Assembly (NCBI GenBank): GCA_045809925.1
Contig: JBJMWX010000059.1
Location: forward strand, 1-22,270
Direction: 5' to 3'
Length of the DNA: 22,270 nucleotides
Origin: CADDYX01 sp045809925
Lineage (GTDB): Bacteria > Verrucomicrobiota > Verrucomicrobiia > Chthoniobacterales > UBA10450
Part shown: one piece after another, positions 15,348 through 22,270 of the stretch
Position numbering within the stretch: the stretch's first letter is position 1
Layout of the letters: every line of letters starts with the position of its first letter
Program-made: the position numbers and the translations under genes
The notes under the pieces: generated by a model
Databases searched by the model: none
What the model saw: only the letters and a program-made list of their open reading frames with translations
Told to the model about the DNA's origin: nothing

Positions 15348-15686
15348 ATGAAAAAGCTCGAAGCCATCATCAAGCCGTTCAAACTCGAGGAGGTCAAAGA
15401 AGCGCTCGCCGAGCTCGGCATCGAAGGGATGACGGTGACGGAAGTGAAAGGCTTCGGCCGTCAAAAAGGCCACACCGAAATTTATCGCGGCAGCGAGTAT
15501 ACGGTGGATTTCCTGCCCAAGGTGAAGGTGGAGGTCGTGCTCGCGGACGAAATGGTGGACAAAGCGGTCAGCGTGGTGGTGGCTGCGGCGAAAACGGGCA
15601 AGATCGGGGACGGCAAGGTTTTCGTTCTTCCAGTAGAACACGCGGTCCGCATCCGCACGGAAGAGATCGGCGAGAAAGCGGTTTGA
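15348..15686 (+). CDS. glnB: Nitrogen regulatory PII protein
   Basis: 112 residues, the standard PII length. The opening MKKLEAIIKPFKLEEVKEAL and the T-loop GFGRQKGHTEIYRGSEYTVDFLPK are diagnostic. Y51, the uridylylation site, is present, as is Y46. The C-terminal region AAKTGKIGDGKVFVLPVE is the B-loop that binds ATP/ADP, and IRTEE (close to the classical C-loop) follows. PII senses 2-oxoglutarate and the energy state, and controls GlnA adenylylation and ammonium transport. It lies 100 bp upstream of glnA on the same strand, the classical pairing. GlnB and GlnK cannot be firmly separated by sequence here; linkage to glnA favours GlnB. Confidence 0.95.
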   Translation: MKKLEAIIKPFKLEEVKEALAELGIEGMTVTEVKGFGRQKGHTEIYRGSEYTVDFLPKVKVEVVLADEMVDKAVSVVVAAAKTGKIGDGKVFVLPVEHAVRIRTEEIGEKAV

Positions 15687-15786
15687 GTTCCTCCACCCCA
15701 GGCACGGCCGCGACGAAAACGCGAGCCGGGTCGCGCGAGCTATTTCTTCGAATCACCTAATCCAGTAAGCGCAAGACCAACCCACT

Positions 15787-17208
15787 ATGGCGAAAGCAAA
15801 AGACCCGTCCGACGTTTCGAAGATGATCAAAGACCACGAGGTCAAGCTCGTGGACTTCAAGTTTACTGACCTGCCGGGCAGCTGGCAGCATTTCACCACC
15901 ACGCTGACGGAATACAGCGAAGACATTTTCAGCGAAGGACTGGGCTTTGATGGGTCGAGCATCCGCGGCTGGCGCGCGATCAACGCCAGCGACATGTTGG
16001 TTATTCCGGACCCAACAACGGCCTGGGTGGATGTCTTCAACTCGGAGCCGACGCTGAGCCTTGTCTGCACCATCGTCGATCCAATCACGCGCGAGCCTTA
16101 CGACCGCGACCCGCGCGGCCTGGCTGAGAAAGCTGAAGCATACCTCAAGAGCACCGGCATCGCTGATACGGCGTTCTTCGGACCAGAGGCTGAGTTCTTT
16201 ATCTTTGACGAGGTCCGCTATAGCTATTCCGGCAACTCTTCCTTTCACCTCGTCGATAGCATCGAAGGCCACTGGAACAGCGGGAAGGAAGAGTTCCCGA
16301 ACCTGGGCTACAAAATCCGGGCTAAAGAAGGGTATTTCCCGGTCGGACCGATGGACTCATTGCAGGACATTCGCAATGAAATGTGCCTGGAGCTGGAAAA
16401 AGCCGGTATCGCAATCGAGCGTCAGCACCACGAAGTAGCTACGGCTGGCCAGGCCGAGATCGACGTCAGGTTCGCTCCCCTCAAACAAATGGGGGACCAC
16501 ATGCAGTACTACAAGTACATCATTCGCAATGTCGCCAAGAAGCATAATCGGAGCGTTACCTTCATGCCTAAGCCGCTTTTTGGCGACAACGGCTCGGGTA
16601 TGCATACGCACATGTCCTTGTGGAAAGAAGGCAAGCCTCTCTTCGCCGGTAACGGTTACGCCGGGTTGAGCGAGATGGCCCTGTTTTTCATCGGAGGCAT
16701 TCTCAAGCACGCTCCGGCACTTACCTGCCTCACCAATCCTACAACCAACAGCTACAAGCGGCTTGTCCCCGGATTCGAAGCTCCGGTTAACCTGGCTTAC
16801 TCGGCCCGCAATCGTTCGGCCGCGATCCGTATTCCCACCTACTCCGCAAATCCCAAGGCCAAGCGGATCGAGTTCCGAACGCCTGACCCGTCCGCCAATC
16901 CCTACGTCGCATTCTCGGCCCTCCTTCTTGCCGGCCTCGACGGTGTCCAGAATCGGATCGACCCTGGTGATCCGCTCGATAAGAACCTCTACGAGTTGCC
17001 GCCGGAAGAGCTGGCAAATGTTCCAAGCGTCCCCGATTCGCTGCGCGGCGCGATCGAAGCGCTCGAAGCGGACCACAGCTTCCTCCTCAGGGGCGATGTC
17101 TTTAACGCGGACTTTATCGCGAACTGGGCGGAGATGAAGCGGAAGGAATACGACGCCCTGAGGCTTCGCCCTCATCCCTACGAGTTTGCGATGTACTACG
17201 ACGTCTAA
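15787..17208 (+). CDS. glnA: Glutamine synthetase type I
   Basis: 473 residues, as for adenylylatable GSI-beta enzymes. It makes glutamine from glutamate, ammonia and ATP. Visible motifs are GFDGSSIRG (residues 53-61, with D55 of the active-site loop), FGPEAEFFIFD (E134 and E136 metal ligands), AGQAEIDVRF (220-229), NGSGMHTHMS (268-277, catalytic/metal His), NPTTNSYKRLVPGFEAPV (317-334), the ATP region RIPTYSANPKAKRIEFRTPD (348-367) and KNLYELPPEE, in which Y402 is the adenylylation tyrosine. The presence of that Tyr plus adjacent glnB implies GlnE/PII-type covalent control. The start is clear (MAKAKDPSDV), with no Shine-Dalgarno. Confidence 0.98.
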   Translation: MAKAKDPSDVSKMIKDHEVKLVDFKFTDLPGSWQHFTTTLTEYSEDIFSEGLGFDGSSIRGWRAINASDMLVIPDPTTAWVDVFNSEPTLSLVCTIVDPITREPYDRDPRGLAEKAEAYLKSTGIADTAFFGPEAEFFIFDEVRYSYSGNSSFHLVDSIEGHWNSGKEEFPNLGYKIRAKEGYFPVGPMDSLQDIRNEMCLELEKAGIAIERQHHEVATAGQAEIDVRFAPLKQMGDHMQYYKYIIRNVAKKHNRSVTFMPKPLFGDNGSGMHTHMSLWKEGKPLFAGNGYAGLSEMALFFIGGILKHAPALTCLTNPTTNSYKRLVPGFEAPVNLAYSARNRSAAIRIPTYSANPKAKRIEFRTPDPSANPYVAFSALLLAGLDGVQNRIDPGDPLDKNLYELPPEELANVPSVPDSLRGAIEALEADHSFLLRGDVFNADFIANWAEMKRKEYDALRLRPHPYEFAMYYDV

Positions 17209-17240
17209 GTAGCAGCAGAGGCGGATAGCAGCTTGCGAAC

Positions 17241-18068
17241 GTGAGACGGGCGGCCGTCGCCATTGTCCTGGTTCCAGCCCTTTACTTCGCTATCGTTTTC
17301 TTCGTGCCCTTAGCCGATCGGCTAGTCCTTTTCCCGACAACCTTCGAGCTCAGCGCAGGTGAGGCCAAGAGTAAACTTCTGCCGTTAAACGGCGGGAACC
17401 TTGAAGTCTGGACCGCCGCGTCGCCAGGCGCGCGGCAAAAGCCAGGCCCAGACGCTTACCTTCTGCGATTCTACGGCAATGCGGATCGGGCTGACCGCTG
17501 GGTAGCACTGGAAGCTCAGGAATGGGACCAGCATGCGGTGGAAGTCTGGGGAGTAAACTACCCTGGGTTCGGCCGTAGCTCGGGACCCGCCGGCCTGCGC
17601 CAAATGGCTGAGGCAGGCATCACGGCTTTCGACGCATTACATGCCGCGGCCGGCGGGAAACCAATCATCGTCTCTGGAACGAGTATTGGTTCTACGGTGG
17701 CGTTGCATATTGCGGCGGAAAGGAAGATAACCGGCCTGGTCCTGCAGAATCCGGTCGCCCTGCGCCAGGTGATTCTCCGCGGGTTTGGATGGTGGAATCT
17801 ATGGCTTCTGGCCGGGCCTGTCGCGATGCAGATTCCGCGCGAGCTTGACAGCATAACTAATGCGCGCCGAGTTACAGCGCCGGCCGTGTTTCTTCTCGCT
17901 GAACGCGACGAGATCGTTGCGCCAAGGTTCCAGCAGTTGGTGGTAGAGGCCTATGCTGGCGAGAAGCGGATCATTACCTTGCCGGGAGCAGGCCACAACT
18001 CACCGATCGAAGGCGCCGTCCTGGGGGAAGTTATCAACGCTTATGAGTGGCTTCTCCCGCCACGGTAG
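17241..18068 (+). CDS. Membrane-anchored alpha/beta hydrolase
   Basis: 275 residues starting at a GTG, with one hydrophobic N-terminal segment (about residues 4-24) that should anchor it to the inner membrane. The alpha/beta hydrolase core follows. The nucleophile elbow is GTSIG with S148, the acid is probably D223 in LLAERDEIV, and the base is H252 in LPGAGHN; VNYPGFGRSSG (105-115) supplies the oxyanion-loop region. The order matches ABHD12/13- or YqkD-like serine hydrolases, acting on lipids, esters or peptides; the substrate is unknown. It lies 32 bp after glnA and could be read through from it, though a functional link is not obvious. Confidence 0.85.
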   Translation: MRRAAVAIVLVPALYFAIVFFVPLADRLVLFPTTFELSAGEAKSKLLPLNGGNLEVWTAASPGARQKPGPDAYLLRFYGNADRADRWVALEAQEWDQHAVEVWGVNYPGFGRSSGPAGLRQMAEAGITAFDALHAAAGGKPIIVSGTSIGSTVALHIAAERKITGLVLQNPVALRQVILRGFGWWNLWLLAGPVAMQIPRELDSITNARRVTAPAVFLLAERDEIVAPRFQQLVVEAYAGEKRIITLPGAGHNSPIEGAVLGEVINAYEWLLPPR

Positions 18069-18100
18069 CAGTGCTGAGCTGTTGTAGCGATCTTAATCAG

Positions 18101-20542
18101 CTAGGGCACGTTGTAGACCTCGACGAGCCCGACACCTGTGCCGTTGTTCTTACCACGAACTACCGCAGTGTAGTTGCCGGGCGGAATCAAGGCGACGAGC
18201 GCTGATTCGCGGTCGTCCGCAGGTGCGAGCCCGGTCGCCTGGATATCGGACTGCTGGGTGTCTTTCCAGTTATCGTCAAAGAAAATAGCCGTACCGTTGT
18301 TGTCGTGAAGCTCCAGGGTGGGATCCTGTAGCGCACCGGCCACGCCTTGACCGGTAAGCGAAGGACCTAGTGCTCGAATGACAATCCGCGCGCTGCCCGT
18401 GCCGCTCGGGTTCGTTCCTCCACCGACAATAAATCCGCCGATCATTACATTGCCATCCGTCTGAACAGAGCCACGCGTGCTGATGTTACCGAGCTGTGAG
18501 TTGGCCGTTTGTGTCAGGTCATAGACTTCGACCAGGCCAACGCCGGTTGTATTCCCCTGTCCGCGCAAGACCGCAGTGTAATTGCCAGGATTAACCGTCC
18601 GAACGATAGCTGACTCACGCGAATCAGATGGTGGAATACCTGTTTGCTGAATCTCACTCGCCTGGGAATCCTGCCAGTTGTCGTTTTGGACAATGACGTT
18701 ACCGCTAGCGTCATGTAGCTCGAGCACGGGATCCTGAAGCGTGCCCGTTACTCCGGTCGCGGTGAGCGACGGACCGAGGCCGCGGAGCAGGACCTTCTTC
18801 GCATCGGCCCCGGTGACAATAAAGCCGCCGATCAACGCGTTTTCGCCTGTACTAACCGGCACCCGGGTGGAAATGTTCAGTTGCTTTAGCGATCCCTGCG
18901 GCGCCTGGATTTGCGCGAGGGAGAGCCGCGCAGCCTGCCAGCTCGTGAAATCAAATTGCGGCGCGATACCAATCCGAGTGACGAACGGATCCGGGTTACC
19001 GGTGCGCGTATCGACCCATACCGGGATGGCGGGGACGTTGCGATTGGTCGGCTCGGCCACGCCGAGGTAATCGCCAAGCATGTAGCCGGGCTGTTGCGCC
19101 GTGCCGGTATTTGGCGCGAGAGTTACGTTTGAGGAGACGGAACTCAGACGGATATTCGGCTGCCACGTCGCACCTCCATCGAACGATTGCGCTTCGTACA
19201 TGTCGACCAGGGTGGTTGATCCGGGATTGTTACGCCGGTCGTAAAACGCAACGGTAAGTGTTTGGCCATCGGGCGAAGCGACGATCGCCGGATTGAAAAC
19301 ACCCGACCCGTTCGGATTATCGCTGATCACGCTGAACGGCAACCACGTCGTACCGCTGTCAGTCGATTTTGTGAAAAGAATTTTAGGAATCGGCGCGACC
19401 GTTCCAAGATTCGCCTGCACCACGACGTAGATGTTGCTCGTCGTTCGGTCCGTGGTGGCTGAGGGAAGGAAGCTGCCCGATCGGATGCTTGGCTCGAACC
19501 ACTCGTTCACATGGCCGACAAAGTGCGGACCGCCAAATGTCGCGCCGCCGTCATCCGACACGATTACTTCGGGTCCTTCGCTGCCATTTGGGATGTTTGC
19601 CTGAGTGAAATTCCAATACACGACCGCGACCTTGCCGTTCGCCAGAAAGAGCGGCTGCGAACCTTGCATACGGCTGGTGGTGGGTGTGATGAATTGCGCC
19701 GGTGTCCACGTCGCTCCCCCGTCGTCGCTGTAGGTTGCGATAAGTGGCGATGGACTGCTCGCGCTGGTGAAGTTCGTGAAGAGCGTGAAGGTCACGAGCA
19801 CGCGACCAGCCGGCGCAGGCCCGCCGGTGAACGTGTTCACGGTCATCCAGTTCTTGTCGGCGAAGAAATTTTGGCTGCTCGAGGTGTACGCGACCGTCGG
19901 AGGTTGGAATGTCGCGCCGCCATCGGTCGAACGACTGACAATTACATCCCCGTGGTTGAACGCGCTGTCAGTCGCGGCATCCATGTTGATGAAGACGTTA
20001 TTGTTTAGATCAATGCCGACGACCGGATCGGTCGCGCGGAAATACGGTCCGCCGACCGCTTGCGTCACGCCTGGCAGCAGAGCACGCGACCAGGTGAGCC
20101 CGCCGTCGGTGCTGGTGGAGTAGCCGCAATCGATCGCTCCGCCGTCGGTGAATCGCCCTTCTTGAAATGTGGCGACGACGAGGTCGAGGTTGGTTCGCGA
20201 ACGCATAATGAATGGCTCTGCCTGCGCGCGCTGATTTGATGGGAGGGTTGCTGGATCGTCGCCGAGCCGGATGTTCGCACCAACGCGCGGATCAAGCGCG
20301 ACTCCAGCCGCTGCCGCTGTGCTCTCCGAACTTCTTTCCGCCGCGCTCCAGGTCGCTCGCGGAGCGCGAACCAGGCTGCCGTTTTGGTCGAGCCGCATCA
20401 GCCCGCCGGAGGAGACAAGGTCGAGCGGCGCATCGCGCAACTCAGCAGGCAATTGCGAGCTGTTGAAAACGGACGAAGCGGCGAAGGCTGGAATGGCGTA
20501 GGTCGAGAGCAGCGCCGCCAGCGCCAATGCGAGATGAGTCAT
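18101..20542 (-). CDS. Secreted Asp-box (BNR/sialidase-like) propeller protein with duplicated C-terminal module
   Basis: 813 residues from the ATG complementary to 20540-20542, giving a signal peptide MTHLALALAALLSTYAIPAF with cleavage near AFA-AS; the in-frame TTG upstream is unlikely. Six Asp-box motifs (S/T-x-D-x-G-x-T-W/F) fall near residues 144, 205, 272, 329, 393 and 453, spaced as expected for a beta propeller. I find no FRIP arginine motif, so sialidase activity is not supported; a carbohydrate-binding or other hydrolytic role is possible. Residues 556-813 are two tandem copies (about 130 aa each) of a module with NISTR, GGFIV, GPSLT, LQDPxLELHD, NDNW/DDNW and GVGLVEVY, found, to my knowledge, at the ends of many verrucomicrobial secreted proteins. 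Confidence 0.85.
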   Translation of the reverse strand: MTHLALALAALLSTYAIPAFAASSVFNSSQLPAELRDAPLDLVSSGGLMRLDQNGSLVRAPRATWSAAERSSESTAAAAGVALDPRVGANIRLGDDPATLPSNQRAQAEPFIMRSRTNLDLVVATFQEGRFTDGGAIDCGYSTSTDGGLTWSRALLPGVTQAVGGPYFRATDPVVGIDLNNNVFINMDAATDSAFNHGDVIVSRSTDGGATFQPPTVAYTSSSQNFFADKNWMTVNTFTGGPAPAGRVLVTFTLFTNFTSASSPSPLIATYSDDGGATWTPAQFITPTTSRMQGSQPLFLANGKVAVVYWNFTQANIPNGSEGPEVIVSDDGGATFGGPHFVGHVNEWFEPSIRSGSFLPSATTDRTTSNIYVVVQANLGTVAPIPKILFTKSTDSGTTWLPFSVISDNPNGSGVFNPAIVASPDGQTLTVAFYDRRNNPGSTTLVDMYEAQSFDGGATWQPNIRLSSVSSNVTLAPNTGTAQQPGYMLGDYLGVAEPTNRNVPAIPVWVDTRTGNPDPFVTRIGIAPQFDFTSWQAARLSLAQIQAPQGSLKQLNISTRVPVSTGENALIGGFIVTGADAKKVLLRGLGPSLTATGVTGTLQDPVLELHDASGNVIVQNDNWQDSQASEIQQTGIPPSDSRESAIVRTVNPGNYTAVLRGQGNTTGVGLVEVYDLTQTANSQLGNISTRGSVQTDGNVMIGGFIVGGGTNPSGTGSARIVIRALGPSLTGQGVAGALQDPTLELHDNNGTAIFFDDNWKDTQQSDIQATGLAPADDRESALVALIPPGNYTAVVRGKNNGTGVGLVEVYNVP
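18104..18487 (-). repeat. C-terminal module, copy 2 (residues 686-813)
   Basis: Encodes the second 128-residue copy. It shares with copy 1 the ordered motifs NISTR, IGGFIV, LGPSLT, GxLQDPxLELHD, NWxDxQxSxIQxTG, RESAxV, PGNYTAVxRG and TGVGLVEVY. It ends exactly at the stop codon, as expected for a C-terminal anchoring or export module. Confidence 0.85.
18488..18877 (-). repeat. C-terminal module, copy 1 (residues 556-685)
   Basis: The first 130-residue copy, beginning at N556 of NISTR. The two copies are clearly homologous at protein level but diverged in DNA, so the duplication is old rather than a recent slippage event. Confidence 0.85.
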
Positions 20543-20552
20543 AGTTGTAGTT

Positions 20553-20565
20553 ACGTTTAAAACGT
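20553..20565. promoter_or_regulatory. Inverted repeat upstream of the secreted Asp-box gene
   Basis: ACGTTT-A-AAACGT: perfect 6-bp arms with a 1-bp centre, 10 bp upstream of the Asp-box gene start and 75 bp upstream of the divergent tatA. It could be an operator; no regulator can be assigned. Confidence 0.3.
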
Positions 20566-20640
20566 GGGCGAGACAACAGTTGCGGTGCTTGCGCGATTTA
20601 CCTTGCAACTCGTCCCGGCGAGCAGAAGCTTGTTACGCCT

Positions 20641-20979
20641 ATGAGCCTCCTCGCCAGCTTCATGAATTTGGCAGGACCGGACCTGATCGTCATCCTGCTC
20701 ATCATTCTTGTGCTTTTCGGCGCAAAGAAGTTGCCGGAACTCGCCAAGGGAATGGGTCAGGCGGTCAAGGAATTCCAAAAGGCGAAGGACGAATTCAGCG
20801 ATGAATTGCACAAGGCGGGCACAACTGATGTCGCGAAGGCACAGCCGGATGTGCGCGCGCCGGTCGCCACCGTTCCGCGGATTGAGAATTCTCCGGCAGG
20901 CAGCGCAACCCAGCCCGATCCCGCGGCACAGACGACCGATCCCGGACGCCAGGCCGACGACATCCGCAGCGGAAGGTAG
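20641..20979 (+). CDS. tatA: Twin-arginine translocase subunit TatA/E
   Basis: 112 residues. A single N-terminal membrane helix (LIVILLIILVLFG, about residues 15-27) is followed by the family hinge and amphipathic helix FGAKKLPELAKGMGQAVKEFQKAKDEF (printed here as the segments FGAKKLPELAKGMG and QAVKEFQKAK), then a Pro/Ala-rich disordered tail. TatA oligomers form the pore for export of folded proteins with RR signals. The start at 20641 adds seven residues before MNLAGPDL; the second Met at 20662 is an alternative. tatB and tatC are not in the window. The divergent secreted protein has a Sec-type signal without twin arginines, so no direct link is implied. Confidence 0.92.
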   Translation: MSLLASFMNLAGPDLIVILLIILVLFGAKKLPELAKGMGQAVKEFQKAKDEFSDELHKAGTTDVAKAQPDVRAPVATVPRIENSPAGSATQPDPAAQTTDPGRQADDIRSGR

Positions 20980-21093
20980 CCGAATTCCCGCCGGCCGGCG
21001 CGCCTGTCATTGGGAGCGGCGTCGAGGAATCTCGTATTCTGGTCCTGTTTGCGCGCTACCGGGATATCATCTCGGCCCGGCAACATTCAGGCA

Positions 21094-21107
21094 GCGTCAT
21101 TTGACGC
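21094..21107. promoter_or_regulatory. Operator-like inverted repeat upstream of the acyl carrier protein gene
   Basis: GCGTCA-TT-TGACGC, perfect 6-bp arms with a 2-bp spacer, 33 bp before the ACP start codon in a 161-bp gap. It could bind a dimeric repressor or activator. Function inferred from symmetry only. Confidence 0.35.
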
Positions 21108-21140
21108 CAAAGCGCGTTTACATCACCTTCGCCGCTTCGC

Positions 21141-21413
21141 ATGTCCGAACCTGATCTCCGCCGGCAAATCAAAGAGATGCTGGTCAAGAATCTGATGCTG
21201 CAAACCACAGCCGATCAGATCGGCGACGATCTGCCGTTGTTCGGTCCGGGCGGCCTGGGCCTCGATTCGATCGACGCGCTTGAGCTGGTCGTGAGCATGG
21301 AAAAAACGTTCGGCATTGGCGTGCCGAATTCCGAAGTTGCGGGCAAAGCGCTTCGGACCGTGAACACGATTCACGATTACATTTTCGAGAAGCGCGGCGA
21401 GCCGGCCCGCTAG
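21141..21413 (+). CDS. Acyl carrier protein
   Basis: 90 residues with the phosphopantetheine site GLDSIDALEL; S43 is the attachment serine. Acidic helices flank it (IGDDLPLFGPGG before, VVSMEKTFGI after). It carries acyl or other thioester-linked intermediates. The sequence resembles stand-alone or specialised ACPs (the 'LPLFGPGGLGLDSIDALEL' type seen with non-housekeeping lipid or polyene pathways) rather than the fatty-acid AcpP, but no ketosynthase or ligase gene is adjacent, so the pathway is unknown. It is preceded by a 161-bp gap containing an inverted repeat, and is convergent with the next gene. Confidence 0.9.
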   Translation: MSEPDLRRQIKEMLVKNLMLQTTADQIGDDLPLFGPGGLGLDSIDALELVVSMEKTFGIGVPNSEVAGKALRTVNTIHDYIFEKRGEPAR

Positions 21414-21460
21414 AGGCGTTTCGTACGCGGGGATGCGTCCGAGACACACTCCGCCATTTG

Positions 21461-22162
21461 TCAGGGACCACTTAGCAGCGACACATGTGTGGCGACGACC
21501 AGCCACTTGCCGTTGCGATTGGCGAAGGTGTCGGTGAATCGAAACTTACGGTCGAACGACTTGCCTGCCTTATCCTTACCCGCTTCATGCGAGACGCCGG
21601 TCACCACGTAGACATCACGTTGCACGGCATGCAGCTTCATCTCGGTATTTTTCGCGGTCGCATAGGTATCCGTATCCTTCTTGAACTCTGCAACGGCAGC
21701 CCGCTTGTTCATCACCCGGTTTTTCGAATCGGTCAGCACGAAATCATCCGCCATGAAAGGCTCGATCGTTGCGATGTTGTGCGCCTGCGTAGCCGCCTCG
21801 TAAGCGTCTTCGATCTGCCGAATCTGCTGTTCAGGCGTACCCTTCAAGACTGGCGCCGCAGAAGTGGTTGGCGATGCCTTCGCTGGGGTCGTGGTCGATT
21901 TTGCGCCAGCGGCCGCGGTCGGGGCGGGCGTCGTTGTGGCCTTCGCAGTCGCTCCAGGGACAGGATACTTGCGTGAACTGGACGTTGATTCGGAGCTCCG
22001 CGTTTTGTCGGAAGACGAGCTCTTACTTTGAGAAGGCGAAGGCGACTCGGACGCTGCCGCCGGAGTTGAGCTCGTCGGAGTCTCGGTCTCCTGTGCCCGC
22101 GCGCAGGGAATGATCGGGAAGGACAAGACAATAGCTGCTGCCAGTAAATGTGAGGCTTTCAT
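21461..22162 (-). CDS. Secreted protein with low-complexity linker and NTF2-like (SnoaL/DUF4440-type) domain
   Basis: 233 residues. An N-terminal signal peptide (MKASHLLAAAIVLSFPIIPC, cleavage near ARA-QE) is followed by a Ser/Thr/Pro/Ala-rich linker over about residues 24-107, then a compact domain from about 108. The domain opens with EQQIRQIEDAYEAATQAHNI, then FMADDFVLTDSKNRVMNKRAAVAEFKK, the DVYVVTG and FRFTDTFANRNGKWLVVATH strands, the signature layout of NTF2-like DUF4440/SnoaL domains. These form small-molecule pockets and may be catalytic or binding; no enzyme activity can be read here. The N-terminal Cys is not in a lipobox, so it is probably periplasmic rather than lipidated. It shares the Ser/Thr-rich style of the lipoprotein near 6 kb. 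Confidence 0.8.
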   Translation of the reverse strand: MKASHLLAAAIVLSFPIIPCARAQETETPTSSTPAAASESPSPSQSKSSSSDKTRSSESTSSSRKYPVPGATAKATTTPAPTAAAGAKSTTTPAKASPTTSAAPVLKGTPEQQIRQIEDAYEAATQAHNIATIEPFMADDFVLTDSKNRVMNKRAAVAEFKKDTDTYATAKNTEMKLHAVQRDVYVVTGVSHEAGKDKAGKSFDRKFRFTDTFANRNGKWLVVATHVSLLSGP

Positions 22163-22270
22163 CGGTTAGTGGAGCTGGTGAAACGCTACCGCGGTGCCGG
22201 GGAGCGCCGGGACCCTCGCGCGCATCTTCGCCGCGACTGTGTGCTAGCGAACGTATTCAGGCGGTCGCGC

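Noticed and set aside
16357..17175. 272-codon minus-strand ORF within glnA
   Set aside because: Antisense to an unambiguous glutamine synthetase.
20985..21020. GCCGGCCGGC palindrome after tatA
   Set aside because: Simple GC palindrome with no U tract; such sites are common in high-GC DNA.
22163..22270. Right-edge 108 bp
   Set aside because: No convincing ORF, RNA gene or repeat on either strand; probably promoter or spacer cut by the window.

Overview
The window is high-GC, densely packed bacterial chromosome made almost entirely of housekeeping and envelope genes. It shows no integrase, transposase, CRISPR array, tRNA or rRNA. I infer a soil-type Verrucomicrobiota, probably near Chthoniobacterales/Spartobacteria. 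The reasons are: a secreted protein ending in two copies of a C-terminal module (NISTR...GGFIV...GPSL...NDNW...TGVGLVEVY) that I associate with that lineage; a near-match to the LexA operator reported for Verrucomicrobia (TGTTC-N4-GAACA) beside recF; and start codons that mostly lack a Shine-Dalgarno sequence. The taxonomic call is inference.

Layout. 1-785 (-): 5' part of a cation-efflux (CDF) transporter, running off the left edge. 788-2949 (+): a two-gene unit, an MECR-like enoyl reductase and an MSOX-like flavin oxidase, joined by a GTGA overlap. 2946-5819 (-): rnpA-yidD-yidC-jag, the RNase P / membrane-insertion operon with coupled start/stop codons but without its usual partner rpmH. 5885-7327 (-): a Ser/Thr-rich lipoprotein and alanine dehydrogenase. 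7426-9101 (-): a YqgE/AlgH protein and recF. 9296-11695 (+): a DUF4230-like membrane-anchored protein and an AsmA-like protein. 11697-15188 (-): dnaE, the replicative polymerase alpha subunit. 15348-17208 (+): glnB and glnA, the nitrogen-assimilation pair. 17241-18068 (+): a membrane-anchored alpha/beta hydrolase. 18101-20542 (-): a large secreted Asp-box propeller protein. 20641-20979 (+): TatA. 21141-21413 (+): an acyl carrier protein. 21461-22162 (-): a secreted protein with an NTF2-like domain.

The most interesting stretch is the 194-bp divergent region between recF and the DUF4230 gene (9102-9295). It holds a perfect 12-bp palindrome matching the verrucomicrobial LexA box, a 9-bp inverted repeat around it, a second TGTTC/GAACA inverted repeat, and a strong intrinsic terminator on the + strand ending only 8 bp before the DUF4230 start codon. 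No complete + strand gene precedes that terminator, so it is either an attenuator in a regulated leader or the end of a short RNA. Other points are a terminator-like hairpin tight against rnpA, an array of 7-bp repeats after algH, and several small operator-like inverted repeats. No intergenic stretch exceeds about 200 bp.
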